Assembly (NCBI GenBank): GCA_034440635.1
Contig: JAOTON010000385.1
Location: 1,704,501 to 1,768,500, forward strand
Direction: 5' to 3'
Source: Lepas anatifera
Taxonomy: Eukaryota; Arthropoda; Thecostraca; Lepadidae
DNA: 64,000 nt
Numbering within the stretch: the stretch's first letter is position 1; the number at the start of each line of letters is the position of its first letter. Under the pieces are notes generated by a model. It searched no databases. It was not told the origin of the DNA and saw only the letters and a program-made list of their open reading frames with translations. Made by a program: the position numbers and the translations under genes. This document shows, piece after piece, positions 11,101-24,351 of the stretch.

Positions 11101-12737
11101 TCGACAAAACCGTTCCAGAATGCGCTTCTATGCTACGACGCCACACATTCGCGCAAAGCTGGCGCAGCACACTTTTGATTGGTTAGGTAAATGGGAAGAA
11201 CAGGGCCCCGCTGCTACCATCCTTCCGGTACGGGGATTCACGCCAGCATGACGTCATAGGTGTTTACATAAAGCTTCTATATCAGGATCCGGGATAAATA
11301 AAAATGTATTTTTTACACTGAAACATAATTTCGGATCTGGTGCAAAACCAGATTAATTACAGTTGAGGACAGAATTTCAAACAATTTTGGAATAGAAACC
11401 GTCCCCACGAGCAAAAGAATGCCAGAATGATAATGATAATATTGAATCATGTATACAAATGCATGTGAATCTGCAATCTTGTTTTTTAGAATAGCAGATT
11501 CGTTTTATTAGAAACAAAAAGTCCGAGGAAAGATGAAGGTCAGCTCATTCAGGACCAAATCATGATTGAAAACTGAAACACAAAAGGTGTTCAAGAGTTA
11601 ATTTTTCATGTTGTTACAAAATACATCGTCTCATACAGTAGTATGAATGGCGCATGTAAAAGCCTGCTTGTGAGTGGATAATATTGAGGCCGTTTCGTTA
11701 TCGGGGAAGACAGGAAAATCTATGACGTCACACTCCGCGAAATTCAGACCCTGAATGAACTGAAAGCACGGACGGCAGGGCATACCGCAGGAAGAAGACT
11801 TCTGCCTCACAACTGTCAAGGACAGTAAAAATGAACGAAGGACTATTGCGCCAGAATACAGTGTCTACCCCAGACATTCCACCATTCTGTCTCTGTTTAG
11901 AAAGTGAAACAGTATCAAAGCACGGGAAGGCATCAGAGACAGTCACAAACATGCCACACTTCGCGGCCGAAGACTCGCTTCCGCAGCCTTGAGTGATTGA
12001 ACTTGGACGTGTGTGAGACAAACCTACAAAACGCAATCTGATATGCTCAGCTGTCCGGTTTCCCGCCACTTACCGACAGATATCCGAGACAGATCAACGG
12101 CCCCCTAACCTAATCATCCAGCACCACATAGCCAGCGCTGTCCGACAGTCCGTGCCGCCGGTGGCACAGCACCCTCTCGCCCAGTCCTCCGCTGCCCGTC
12201 GGCAGCCTCCGCAGCGTACCAATTCTACGCTAGCAACCCTCTCCGGAGCCCCCCAAACTGGAAAGACTCATTGTTCACTTGCATCTGGGGCTTCTCACCC
12301 GAGTCTGCACGCATTGAACAAAACGTGATCTGTGCCGGCGAAACCAGAATTGACCGCCCTCAGCGACGCAACGGGAAGATTCGCAGTACAGGCCGATGCA
12401 AGAAATGCCCGTTTAGCTCTCATTCGGAAATCAGATGCAGTTCTCACCACTGATTTCCCGGTGGGCCAATAGGCACAGACCAGGCAGTCCCATCACGCAG
12501 ACCAGCTGCGTGCCCCCCCCCCCAGGGGAGGGGGTAACATTAATCGGTCGCTGTTACCACCGGAGACGCCATCATTGCCCACTGTATGGTGTCAGCGGCG
12601 TCCGCCGCAGGCCCCACTCTGGTTCCGACAAAGGCCACAGGCGGCGCCACCATCGCGGATGTGGTAACAGCGCACCCTGGGTCTGGGGGCGCGCTAGTTG
12701 CAGCAGCAGCCGCTGGAGGCGCCACTGCGGCCGAGTC
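8166..12737. other. Region between the 3' ends of PITRM1 (+) and the RPUSD2-like gene (-)
   Basis: The two genes converge here, so this holds both 3' UTRs and intergenic DNA. I found no AATAAA near the PITRM1 stop. GC-rich stretches at about 8340-8400 and 9490-9720 have no recognisable product. Short open frames on both strands show no family features. Confidence 0.5.
9268..9393. repeat. Degenerate tandem repeat, about 30 bp x 4
   Basis: Four consecutive variants share the pattern GTGACTGMTGT followed by a CCCAGAAGAC-like segment. They are the segments starting near 9268, 9298, 9327 and 9357. Divergence between copies is high, so the array looks old. Confidence 0.7.
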
Positions 12738-12815
12738 TCAGGCCTTGTTGTCGGGATCTGTCCACGATTCGGACGCCCAGTCCGGCAGTTTTGTCTCGTA
12801 CTCCCAGCCGGGGCC
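12738..12815 (-). CDS. RPUSD2: RPUSD2-like, terminal coding exon
   Basis: The acceptor GTGTCCTTCTTCAG is followed in phase 0 by 25 codons and a TGA stop at 12738-12740. The peptide begins GPGWEYETKLPDWASE, which matches the conserved tail of RPUSD2 (human GPGFEYFSPMPAWA, from memory). It joins exon 13142-13261, which ends in phase 0 at TACTCG|GTGAGT, across a 326-bp intron. The exon is too short to be found by open-frame length alone. It was recognised from its splice site and the conserved W-E/Y-P-W pattern. Confidence 0.87.
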   Translation of the reverse strand, partial: GPGWEYETKLPDWASESWTDPDNKA

Positions 12816-13141
12816 CTGAAGAAGGACACTGGGTCAGGTGACATCAACACTCCGAGCCGTGTCACGGCGCACAGCGCCAGGCAGAGGTCACCGTCGGTAC
12901 CACGTCACGCGAGTCACGGTATAGCGTCACGATCAATGCAGCAACAACGCGACAAGTACTGCACAGGATGTAAGCTTCATCCAGTCAATGCAGCACAAGT
13001 AAAGGTTTTATCTCAAATAAACATGATCGAAGTGAGAACTCAAAACAACAATGCGAGCGGAAAAACTACTTGTCACACCAAATACGAGCTGGCAATCAGT
13101 TCCTGTACATCTCACGCGACGCCCTGAGGGGTCAGACTCAC

Positions 13142-13261
13142 CGAGTACTTCAGCGCGTGCAGGTACATGACGAGATCGCTGGGCTTGGGGTCGCGGTATT
13201 TGACTTTGCACTCGTAACAGTGCTCGTCGATGGTCAGCAGGTCACGGTTGAAGGTGTTGAC
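13142..13261 (-). CDS. RPUSD2: RPUSD2-like, penultimate coding exon
   Basis: This exon encodes HCYECKVKYRDPKPSDLVM followed by YLHALKYS, matching the conserved RPUSD2 C-terminal segment (CxECxxxxxDPxPxDLVMxLHALxY). The donor is perfect: TACTCG|GTGAGT. The 5' boundary given uses the acceptor CCCGGTCAG at 13262-13264, which starts in phase 0. The frame also stays open further upstream to an alternative acceptor GTTTCGACAG that would start one base into a codon. Neither fits the phase-1 donor of the preceding candidate exon, so the 5' edge is uncertain. The two cysteines C..C may be structural. Confidence 0.82.
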
Positions 13262-13763
13262 CTGACCGGGGAGGCATCCGGGGGTGCGGCGCCCACGACA
13301 CTGCTGCATGCCACGCCGCCCGCTGTCGAAACACAGATTACTTGGTCCGAGAGTACACCGCGAACGTCGGATTAAAAAAATGCAGCGGGAATACCACTCT
13401 CACCTCGTAACCTTTGTGTCTGCGGAAACTTGATAATATTGAAGATGCCAAGAGAGATCGTGGCATTGAAGTCTACGACGTCTAGTTTCCCGTTCCATTG
13501 GTTGGAAAGTGAAATTTATCACTCAACTGATATTAGACGCCGACAGTCTCGGACCGTAAAATACGACGAAAAATGTCCATCTGCAGTGACAAGATTCGTT
13601 TGTGGCGTCGAAATCGTCTCTTTAAAGTTAAATCCTGGCGGATTTTAATATACTTTAAAGGCTTTTAAATGCGAACTGTAAAGGAAGTAAACTGCCAAGG
13701 TGGAGATGCGATCAAAAGCAGCAGCCATGAACAGAGACTGAGGACTGCTATTGACAGACTGAC

Positions 13764-13874
13764 CTGAGCTTGCCTCCCCGTCTGCGGACGCTGGGTCCGC
13801 CCCTGTCGGGCTACCGCACAGCGCGGGTGACACCCTGGCGGCCGCCTCCGGAACTAACGCCGGCTGGGCGTCCC
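13764..13874 (-). CDS. RPUSD2: RPUSD2-like, tentative linker exon
   Basis: A GC-rich 111-base block is bounded by GGTCGGCAG on the left of the reading direction and AGCTCAG|GTCAGT on the right. It is open in the frame demanded by the upstream exon (phase 1 at the 24657 donor). It encodes an Ala/Pro/Ser/Asp-rich, low-complexity peptide beginning GDAQPALVPEAAARVS. Human RPUSD2 has a comparable variable Ala/Glu-rich linker at this place. Support is only splice-site quality, frame and composition. The acceptor lacks a good pyrimidine tract and the phase to the next exon does not fit, so I hold this at even odds. Confidence 0.5.
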
Positions 13875-16710
13875 CTGCCGACCGCGCGGGCACATCACCG
13901 CCAACATCCCAACACGCCAACGCAAGTTGGTTAAAATCAAACGGTAAAAAGCTGATTCGCCAACCTTTTCCCAGGTATATTGAACGTTCATTTCCCAGTC
14001 CCCACCTAAAAAGGGTCTGTGAGGACAACTGGAACAGGGCAACACAGGGGCAGAGGCCTCAGGTAGTCTTTGTTTTGACCCGCACGCGAGCACACCAATC
14101 AATCACAGAAAAAGTCGCTGATGCTCTTGCTTTCAATCGCAGCGAAATGCTGAGTACTGCTCCAGAAACAATCACAGTAGGCATTCTGGTGATTCAGCGA
14201 TGGCTCATTTCCATTATATAGGAAATATTAAGCATAACATTTTGTTTTCTCCCAGCCCAACATTACAGCGTTCACTGGCGGATCCCGACAAGGCAGTTTG
14301 ACACAGGCCGGAGAGGGGGCGAAGCAGCTAAAACCGCCGAAATATAGCACCGTTTTGATGTTAAGAAAATCAGGTGGTTTGGGAGGAGGTCGCATGCTCT
14401 AATTCGACTGCGGTGCCGCCAGCAGCAGGGACGCAAACTTTCGATTCTTCCCAAAACCAAATTTTATTTTTTTCGCCATATCCTGGTCCTAGAAGATATT
14501 TCCCCAGCATTAAATCTATCTCAAAGTTAAATCAGAAGGTGCTTCCACCTGAACCCCGATCCCGAATGAGACACGACAGGGTCGAAGCCATGCTGCCAAC
14601 ACATTTAAGGGTGCGTTACCCTCGACACATGCACCACACGACATGACCCGTCAGAACTAATACCCTGTTTCCCCAACAACAGATGTCAGGTCATTCGTTC
14701 ATTCATTTCGATACACAGACCGCCCACGTGACACGTTGGTTGTAAACCGTAGTACGCCTCCGCATTCCACGCTTTACGACCCTTCAGGTAAACAAGAACC
14801 GCTGCGGGCAAGGTCAGACGAGTCGCAGTAACAGGTGCTCTCGCAGGGGCGGGCCGAGTATTTGTCCGAGAGCAGACTGCTAAAACCTTTGTCTTGATTT
14901 CTCTAAATAAGAAAGCAGTTGCAGCTCGCACAACTGTCACCTGGGATGGACCAAAGCTAGCCAAATGACATTTCAAGCATGGCTGTGGATTGGCTACGCT
15001 CTTTTGCGTCAGTTAGCAGCTAGTTAGTTGTAGGATCCTCGACTACTTCGTCCAGTTTCGTGACCAAACCTTGTGGACCCACTTTCTTCCTCCCAAACTA
15101 AGCTAGTCCTTTTCCATCCTGGTAAATATATCAGAAATATTTCCGTAATATCCTTGTTTACTGTTTTCCGTGAGAACCTCAGGGAAATTTAACGACTTCT
15201 TCCATCCCGAAAAAAATATATAAAAACGTCGTCCACCCATTCACATAACATACCCTCTTTATGCGGAGGGCCCTAACTTTGTAAACATATAGTGTCTTCT
15301 TTTGAAAGCTATCGTTTTTCAGCATTATTGCTCGGCCCACCTTGCGTCGGTGGTGCGTCATTTTCCGTGCGTGTGTAAACACACACACACGCACATACAC
15401 ATGACACATGGGCCGGGTGCCCGCATTTGTGATCGCCTTGGGGTTTTCTTAGAGATTCCCGCCCCGTGGTGGTCACGGAAAGGGGCGTGCGTTCGTACGG
15501 GACTCACTGACTTGCTCATCCACCGAACCCTGAGGCGCGCAGCTCCATGTGTTTACCAAAGTATTTATTATGGAACATTGTTCTGATGCTCGGAGATGGG
15601 GAGGGGGCGTTGTATCCCTCGATCATGTGCGGAGTTTTCCTCACTGTGATCGAGAAGTGTTTCTGATCATAGGGTAGTTTGTGTTGTATTCGACAAAACA
15701 CGTGTTCTGTCTCAATCCCGTCCAGACGCTTTCTGACCACATCAGTTCGATATAAACCAAAGCCTTTGTAATGTATTAGAAGCAGTTTCTTTAGGTATGG
15801 GCCCTGACCTAGGACAGTATCGAAAGATGGTCTCCGAAACATATGAGACCGTCCATAAAGTACAGAAGGAAAAACAAGGGGGAGCGGGAAGTCAGCAACC
15901 GTTTTTTTTAGACGTTACAACAGGGCGTAAGCAAGTATTACCATGAGGGGGGTAGAATTATAAGAATACATGTAACGTAATTTATGGATAGGCCCTCAGC
16001 TCTGACTTAGAATTAAGACTGATGTGATTCAATGGAGTCCACACATCATCACCATTGGATTTTGGAATTGTTTGTGTGACCTTTTTATGAGGAGAGGAAC
16101 CATGAGAGATTCGTGTGAATACGTGTGCTGACGTCCAAATAACCCTCACATGCCTCCAGTCATGAGTCAGTAGTTCCCTGATGTTAGGAGCTAAAGGTAC
16201 GTGTGTACAAAACACGCGCAATAAATGTTCTATAGTCCGCATAGATTTTCAAGACCTGAACGACGATCCTGAAATATTCGGCAAGTATTAGTGGGTGATG
16301 CAACACCACCTCCCTGCAAAAATTCAGTGGGGTGTCATTAGCCATTTCAAGGAGTATCGTAATCATTTCAGGGAAAGCCGTAGTTCAATTGGGCGAGAAA
16401 GTACCCTCTTTCTGGAAATTCACAGTTCCAAAAATGACTTTTATGGAGTCTAAAGGATAACGAAAACACGTTACTGTGTCAGTGGACCAAAATATATGTA
16501 TACATCACAGCAAAAAGCAGAATAAACTGATATTTTGCTAACAAACTGCAAAGTGGCAACATCAGCAGCAAATAATTGCATCGGGCTTCACGCCCCGAGA
16601 GTAAAGAGGGTTTACCGGTCGAAAATTCGGAACATTGAATGCGATAAAGCTGATGGACTAAGGAACGAGACACCCAAGTCATCACATGGCTGCCCCAAAG
16701 TGGGAGGATC

Positions 16711-17697
16711 ATACGCAGATCCAGGGGAGCAAAGAGGGGCACATGCCCCTCTATCGACCCTCGGAGCCCCTGAAATGGCCATGGCGCCCCCTGAAAGGTT
16801 GATGGCACCCCCTGAAATGTGATGATGATGATTGTTCCGGCCGTCGAATAAAGATATCCACATGGGGGCGCTTCGTTAAAGTCGCCCCAATCGCCGAAGG
16901 AAGCTCTGGCGATTCCGGTTTGGATGACAGCCGATTTGTGGCGAGGACCCGCGCCGTTGCACCGTCCCCGCCGTCCAGGTCCCACCTGGCTCCCTCTCGG
17001 GACCGGAGGTGGCTGTCTTCGGGACCGTTTTCGGGATGATTTCCCGGACTTGGATACATTGCAACCTCGATCAGCTTGGGTGATCCAAGGCATAGGCGTT
17101 GGCCGTCAGCTCAGTCTTTTCGGTAGTCGGTTTGGTCCACTGAGTGGAGATGCATTCGTGAGTCTGTCGGTTCTGTTTTTATACAAGTAACTAGATATTT
17201 CGGGTACGAATTAGTGGCTATAATTATATTATTATATTGTAGTGTGACATTTTTCTACGTATTGTGCGATGAATAAATTATCTCCACCCGCTATGCACGA
17301 GATATGCACAAATACCAAAAATAACAATATCTTTAGAAACCAGCTTCAGGGAGGTTCCATGAAGGGAGTATCATAAAGAATATTCTTCCAATATTTTTCC
17401 GATCATAAAAAATTAATCGCAGAGACAAATCTAAAACAAGTGCGGCAAACTCGACAATTGAATCAAAACTGACCTCAGTCCTTCCATTTTCATTTCAAGA
17501 AAAACGTGACGTCTTTAACAAGACTCCCCTGAAATGTCGCTTTCCGTCCCCCAGGATGCAAAAATCGGTGCCAACCGATAGGATTTTGCGCCCAACTGAT
17601 GGGTTTTGCCGGTCAAAAGTGGCAGCCCCCTGGTCCAAATGGCACCCCTCGGGAAGCTGCCCGCCCCCCCAATCGGTAATCCTGGATCCGCCTACGG
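16711..17697. mobile_element. Possible longer or split relative of the 24141-24351 element
   Basis: The right part (about 17550-17697) matches the element at 24141-24351: CCGATAGGATTTTGCGCCCA, GGGTTTTGCCGGTCA, and the end CCTGGATCCGCCTA. The left part (16711-16820) matches its opposite end (CAGATCCAGGGG, then ATCGACCCTCGGAGCCCC). Between them lie about 700 bp absent from the short copy. This may be a longer family member or a short copy split by insertion. I could not see a clean target duplication. Confidence 0.55.
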
Positions 17698-20059
17698 GGG
17701 AGGATACCCTAGTAACCAGCCTCGGTGATAACAGGTGCTGGCAGAATATGATACAGAAGTCTGACTCGCACAATTGCTTGCCTTTCCGTATGAGAAGTGT
17801 ACTACGGGGACACACTAGTTGAGTTACTCGCTGCCCTGAAGTCGTCGTCGCTAGCACTCTGCTCAAAGGACAATCGCTGCTTTCTTTTCCCTGAAAGATC
17901 TTGTCACTCCAGCCCGTGGTGGTCAGAAATGGGTCTTACTGATATTGGTAGAGCCTGGTGTTCTGCCGTTTGTATTCCGCTGAACGGAAAGTGTCATCCT
18001 TGATAATGGCGATGGAGGCACAATGATCTAAATCCTGGAATGCTTAGTAGAGTGTGACACCCAGGCGCCCTGAATTTCCTTCACTTTTTCCCCTTCATTT
18101 TTTCTAACTCACTTTTCCAAACACTTTTCCTGGGGATTTTTTAGCATAATTCAATAATCCTGTATATATAAAACCATCTAGTGTGGAAGGAAAGACAAAT
18201 TTGATGAAAAATGCGCGAGTAAGGGCTAGTAAGGGCTGTAACCGAGTTTCAACTAACTCCCACAATATTATAGTGTTTGGACTTTCTACTCGCCTTCCAT
18301 ATTTGCAAGCGTGAATTTTACACTCACTATCCCAATGCAAAACCAGTTTTGAGACACTGCAGAATGGAGTGCTGCGAAATCCAAAAGATTATCAACATAC
18401 TGAACGCGTCTTTTTTTCTAAGTGTCACCTTCCCACTCTGCTCTTTGTCAGCAAAAGTATTCCATCAAGCAGTCGTCGGAAGTTCCACTTGTAGTGTATT
18501 CCGTGGACGCCATGGATCAAAATCTATTCACATTTAAACTTGCGCTGGTAACAGTGGCATCTCCATAAAAGTCCGGATCTTCCGGCTGCTGGTAAGGTTG
18601 TATTTTAGACCTTTTCGCTGTCGGAAGTTTTGCCCTGCTGAGGGGGATGATGAGCAACAAATGAAGAAAGCTTCCATAGATCTTAGCTGACCCCGGAGGA
18701 TAATTTTTGGGGTTTTCACTCGTTGGAACAGATCTCTCGCGGCGGCTTTTGCTTCTAGTGATCATAGACCAATCAATTTCTAGGTGTCCCCTAAAATCGA
18801 TTATTTGGGTACCTAAAGGGTATGAAAAGGATTCGGGCGGGTCAATTCGGCATAAACCTCCCTCAGGATCGTTCCCTGTCACCCGTCTCTCCTTGATATT
18901 GCACACAGCTCACATCGGTAAAAACGCCGTCTTGGGTCAACTAGGCCATTTGACCCAAATCAGGTACAAAGTAGCTCAGCCTATTCTTCATTTGTACTTT
19001 AAATGTCTTAAGAATGGTCTATTCTGTCAATATCATTTCGAAAACACACCCCGCAGCTTTCTGGTACGATTTTTTTAGCTGCAACTATGCAAAATTTATT
19101 TCATGCTGATTTCTCGAACGCGGACAGTGACCTGATTAAGACCAAATTTTGATCGGATGTCCAAAATAAACCATATCATGGAAAATTTGCGGGGCGCTCA
19201 TTTTTAAACAAACATAGGCAAAATATGAAGCCACATCGATTTTAAAAAACACCAATGCAGCAACATTTCATATGTTAGTAGACTCATGAAGGCTCATATT
19301 GTGCAGTTGCAGAACAATGTGCGCTATCCAGCTTCGGCCAGGCAGGCCGAAACTGGCCAGAAAGTGAGGGGACCATAGACCTTCAGCCTCCAACTCTGGC
19401 ACTACATTTTCCACTGCAAAACTGAAAGCTAACCAGATTCTGGCCTACTTTTGCTGCCATTTAATCACACTGAAAAATTTACTGTGCCCACAAATCCATT
19501 AAAAACGAAATAAACATTTTTGCTGGAAGTGAAATTGCCTGGTCTCACCTGAGGCTCATTTTGTGAAAACAGCCTGTTAGTTACCCTCACTGGTCCACAA
19601 GAGGAGGTAAGACTTGAAAGAAAGGACGTGCTTGAAATGCGGTCATGAGACGGAGTGAGCTAGCGAGCGATAGGAAGGAAGTGAACGCAGGACTGCATTT
19701 CCCAAATGACGACTTTGTGTTGAATCTTCTTTGTATGTCATGAAGATTTATCTCCACTCCGTCGGATCTATGGGACCAATTGGAGCAAGGATCACATCGG
19801 CAGATCCATAATTTCCGGTATTGTTGCATAGGCAAAAAACTGCATCCATGATTGTGACAATGTAGGGTCTGCACATAATTAACTGTTTTTTGGTCCAAAA
19901 CATGTGGTAGCCATCGGCTTAGTATGATGCTCAGTACCCCTGATCATGCTGTGTATGCTTTATTAGTTAATCATATATTTGGGATATTACAGCAATCGTA
20001 ATATAAAAATATAGGTAGAATTCGCAAAGCCCCATTAATGTTTTACTGAGACCTCTTAG

Positions 20060-20316
20060 CAGGGCGTAGCCAAGGAGGGGGCAGCAGGGACAGCTGCCCC
20101 CTCCTTAGGGCCCGAAGGGCCCCCTGAGGATACGGACCGCGAAGCGCGGCTCGCTTCCACCATGATCTGTGGCCAAATTTGAAATTTCATACCAGACAGC
20201 GCACTCTCAAGCCCTCTTCAGCACTCTATTCTGTAACAAGCAGGGCCCTTGTTACCCATCAGGGCTCTTGTGGCGCTGTCGCAGGGAATTCGAGCGAAAT
20301 CCTGGCTACGGCCCTG
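20060..20316 (+). mobile_element. hAT-like non-autonomous element (CAGGGCGTAGCCAAGG family), copy 1
   Basis: Terminal inverted repeats CAGGGCGTAGCCAAGG and CCTGGCTACGGCCCTG bound 257 bp. An exact 8-bp target duplication CCTCTTAG lies at 20052-20059 and 20317-20324. The 8-bp duplication and CAGGG start are typical of the hAT superfamily. No transposase frame is present. Internal sequence aligns end to end with the copy at 59375-59651 in the same orientation, including a GCG-rich short palindrome in the left third. Confidence 0.9.
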
Positions 20317-20965
20317 CCTCTTAGTAAATACAAATGTGTGATAACTGAGAAGTGTTGCTCCAATTTTTTCCTCCTGCCTTATTTCAAATTGCTTTTATTT
20401 TATTCATTTTGTGTTTTATAGCACAACAATAATACATGGTTGCTTGGATTTAAAACATCAGTCCCACTAAAAATATTCGAATTTTGTTATGGGCTACACT
20501 TCGACTGCATTCGATGAAAACATCACCCCCTGAGCGATGCTCCCTGTAGAGATAAACGCTCCCGTCGGACCTTTTGTCCCCCTCTCTGTCTCCTCGGTCG
20601 GTTAGTCATTCTAAAATTCCCGAGTATTTTTTCTGGGGGGGACGTTTGCAAGCCCGAATTAGCTATTTTCGTCTAATTACCACGATATTATTTCACAAGA
20701 CAAGTAGCTATTTTTCTTGTTAATGGAATACAGAAGTTACCGAAATATCATCAATCAGGATTGGACAATCGGTCGGATGAAGTCGAATGCTTTTGTCTCA
20801 GTTTGGAAATTGTAAGAGCAGTGATCATGGTTTTGAGAGACAACAAATTGTTAGGCGGACTTAAAAATGATAAAACATCAGCAGCTAGATTTCACTTCTT
20901 GGTACGAGCAGGTGCGATGCACCGTTTTAGATTCTTGGAAGTTTTTCAAAGACAGAAGTGTAGAT

Positions 20966-21105
20966 TTTATTATAAAACTTGAAAACTGTTTTATACAAGT
21001 TAAAAAAACTTTTTCGCCGAGCCTTTTTCAATTTTTTTTGTATGGGAATGGTATGGAAGAGATAGCCACAAAACTTTGTTGTTTTCGTTTTCTCGATCTT
21101 TACCC
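20966..21105. repeat. Dispersed AT-rich repeat, copy 1
   Basis: The segment with TATAAAACTTGAAA, ACTTTTTCGCCGAGCCTTTT and GAGATAGCCACAAAACT is repeated with substitutions at about 22110-22235 in the same orientation. No terminal repeats or coding capacity were recognised, so the repeat class is unknown. Confidence 0.75.
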
Positions 21106-21340
21106 TGGACACATCATTGTAGCTCACCTCTCGCTCGTCTAGACCATCGATCCAATAAGAAAACACCTTGCGGAGATGACTGAATGTTGGAGTGGTAAAA
21201 ACTGAACCAGTTTTGATGACCGGGATGATGTAATATTAATTAGGGTGAATCCCATTGTTTTTTTTTTACAATTCCTTAATATCCTCATTTCAAATATTTG
21301 ATTCGACAACACGGTAGTCAAAGTTCATGCAAACTCTATG

Positions 21341-21738
21341 GCTGTGGCGGATCCAGAGGGGAGGGCAAAAATATTTACCCCCCAAACGGACAAGCTCGGG
21401 TAGAACTATGTTGTGCCTTCCCCTCCCCCCACAAAGTCATCGACCTCCTTTTTGCCTCGACTCCGCTTGAGTTCATAACCGAGATTTGTGTTCCCTTAAC
21501 TCTAAACTTCAAACAGAACCAGTCAACTTCAGTGTAAGCATTGGGCCGTGGATAGCAAAAACAAGCATCTTGTGCGCATATTTTTCACCCCGTGATGGTT
21601 TTTTGCCTTTCGTCCTGGGCATTCCCAAAAGCTACGGTCAAATTATATTGCGGCAACATTTTTCACTGTGTGACGTTTTTTTTGTTTGTTGCGACTTTGC
21701 CTTGCCCCCCTCCAACCGACCGGCTAGATCCGGCACTG
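21341..21738. mobile_element. Small inverted-repeat element, GGATCCAGAGGGG / CTAGATCCGG ends
   Basis: The left end GGCGGATCCAGAGGGG is followed by AAAATATTTACCCCCC. The right end reads CGGCTAGATCCGGCACTG. A shorter relative with the same end pattern lies at 45016-45150 (GAGGATCCAGGGGAAAAAG ... GGGCTAGATCCGGGACTG). This supports a miniature transposon family related by its termini to the 24141-24351 element. The target duplication is not clear. Confidence 0.6.
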
Positions 21739-22109
21739 CCCAATGGAGACGTCCTTATCCACTCAGCAGGGCCTCAGCAGCCGGATCCCGTCCTCAGTCG
21801 GCTGCCACGTGACTGGCGCGCGCCCGAGGCGCAGAGGAACCGGTCACGCCGGTAAACAGGTGTCCGTGTGCCAGTGGCGTAGCCAAGGGGTGATCAGGCT
21901 ATAGGCTCTCCTTTTGTTCAATATTTCCTATCCAAATTTTTGAATATATTTACTTTGGCTTCTAACTGCAGTTTCTCTGCTATCAACCACCTTGAAGTAT
22001 TTCTTGTAATGCCACTGCTCCTGTCCCATTCACCAAATCATGAATGAACAGACCTGGCTCAGCCGCGACTCATGCGAATCTGGTACTGCCAGCGCCATCT
22101 ATTGGGAAA

Positions 22110-22235
22110 GTTTTATAAAACTTGAAATAACTTTTTCGCCGAGCCTTTTTTGGTTTTGATTCTGTATGGAAATTGCATAGAGGAGATAGCCGCAAAACTC
22201 TGTTGTTTCCGTTTTTCCGATTTTTACCCTGAATT
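22110..22235. repeat. Dispersed AT-rich repeat, copy 2
   Basis: Second copy of the sequence at 20966-21105, sharing the CTTTTTCGCCGAGCCTTTT core and the following GAGATAGCCGCAAAACTC segment. It differs by scattered substitutions and a short deletion. Confidence 0.75.
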
Positions 22236-24140
22236 TTTGGAAAACGCTTTCAAATTTTAGCTTCTAATATCTTTCTTATAAAGCAAAAATTCAAAAAGTA
22301 CAACAACAGAGTTGTGGAGACTGGCTCCTAGAACATAGGCCCACTCACACTGTTTCAATGATTATATTATGTAAAAAGTTATTCAAACTTTAAGTTTGAG
22401 AAATTTGAAAAAAGAAAGTCAAATTGTACAAAAACCAGAAATGCGTCACGCTTGAAATATCAACTGCCGTAAAGATACACATATTGTCTACTTTTGGTGA
22501 AAAAATCACGACGATGGCCACCTTACTTTACGAGATATTTCACGCAATATGCTCCCATAGGGTTAACATTGATAACGCACCCTTAATTCGGCGCCGGATA
22601 TCACGTTAGATGACGGGCTTCAAGAAGCCCCGGAACCATCGGCTGTAGAAGGCTCTGGCCCGACACCCTGCTTCAATGCAGCCCACGTATGCATCACGCA
22701 AGAGCCGTGTACTCCCGTTATCATTCACAGAGCGCCGCGTCCCCGCACAAACGTGGAGTTACTTGGCAAGACAGGCCTCGCAGCGGAGGCTACTTTGCAT
22801 CTAGATGAAAAAGCATGAGCACGTTGAACCCTTGGGGTCCCTAAATATGTGATCCCTGGACTCTGAAACCCGGACGGGTCTGCAGTTACGATGCTAGTGG
22901 ATTTTTTACCCTTTTCTCGGCGAACAGTGTTCTGGGGCAAGTAAAATTTCGATCAAGTGGTTTTTCGGCCTGCTCTGTCACACGGCTACCTCAGTTCAGA
23001 TGCCATTATGAGGATGCCACATTCCCTTTAAAAAGACGCTCAACACCAGGCCTGTGGGCATAATATAAGGGGCGTGAGCAAGGTAAAAATAATAGACGTT
23101 CAGCGGTTCAAATATTGGAGCAGAAGTTAATATTCAAAAGTGTACCACCGCACTGAATGCCTCTGAGGATGTACAGCCAACCGCGAAATTAGGTCCCGAC
23201 AAAGCACATAATCCAGAAGTGTGGGTGTGCGCGGAGTTTTAACGGTGAACCAACCGCAAATGGCTATACAGGGTCTGAGTCCAGAAATAACCGAGAGTGA
23301 CGCGGCAGTATAGCAGTGAAGGAGTTTCGTCGGGAAACTTGGACGGGAGGCGCTCTTTCATACCCATCGCTCATCCCGCAGACACCAGTTTCACTCAGGC
23401 GCGAGTTCATGGACTGAAATAGTCATTCTCGGGCTATAGCGTCAAAATTCACCGCGTGGATCCAATTGGCGCTGCCTGGTTTAAAGTTGCTTCGTTGAGT
23501 ATTCAGTAAGGTTCAGGGCATAGCTCTGACCAATAAGGGCGTCTTCAAGCAGAAAGAGGATTTGCCTGAGATGGGCGCACCATATTCTTTAAATGTCTGC
23601 ACGAGAAAAACAACTTCTGGGGAAACCCTTGTCCCCTGTTGGCCAACCAGGAGGGGACGTCCCCCTAAAAAATGTTTGGTCCATCGTTATTAATGCTGTC
23701 AGGTAGGTACCGAGTATGCTCAAAATTCGCCTTCCCCAGTCAGCACCAGACCGGGTCCGTCCCCCTGTAAAAATTCCATGACGGCGCCCCTACTTCCAGG
23801 TATGGACGCCAGTTTTCAAATGTAGCATAGCGTCGGCACCGAAACTAGCAACGACCTCCCAACTAACCTGACCATGACCCCACCCCAAAACCCTCAGGAT
23901 CCCCACCTGCGTACACCAGTGAACCCTCACGGCGGTCTGAAAAATACGCTGGGCGAAGGCAACATTATTTGACTTTCATATCCTTATTTATTTAGCCAGC
24001 GTAAGTTTGGCTTTTACAACTTCGCCTGAGGCAAGGCCAGCGAGAATATGAAAACATTAAATAAAAAACTCGGTACGGAATTGGCCAAGTTGTAAAGGCG
24101 AAACGCACGGTGATTAAATAGATTAATAGTACGTTAAGAG

Positions 24141-24351
24141 CATAGGCGGATCCAGGGGGCAAGGGGCACGGCCCCCGACCGACCCTCGGCGCCCCCTGAT
24201 GCCGCTTCCCACCCCCCGGATACGAAAGTCGGCGCCCACCGATAGGATTTGGCGCCCACCTGATAGGTTTTGCCGGTCATAAGTGGCGCCCCTGGTCCGG
24301 GTGGCGCCCCCGGAAGGTGCCCTCCGATTGGCAATCCTGGATCCGCCTATG
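24141..24351. mobile_element. hAT-like miniature element (CATAGGCGGATCCAGG family)
   Basis: Perfect 16-bp terminal inverted repeats CATAGGCGGATCCAGG (24141-24156) and its complement (24336-24351) enclose 211 bp. An exact 8-bp target duplication GTTAAGAG flanks it (24133-24140 and 24352-24359). The interior is a succession of GGCGCCC-rich segments and codes for nothing. The 8-bp duplication points to hAT-type transposition. It sits about 300 bp from exon 24657-24842. Confidence 0.92.

Noticed and set aside
23620..23790. Possible transposon end (GACGGCGCCCCTAC near 23787)
   Set aside because: It resembles GGGGCGCCGTC-type transposon ends, but no matching opposite terminus was found.
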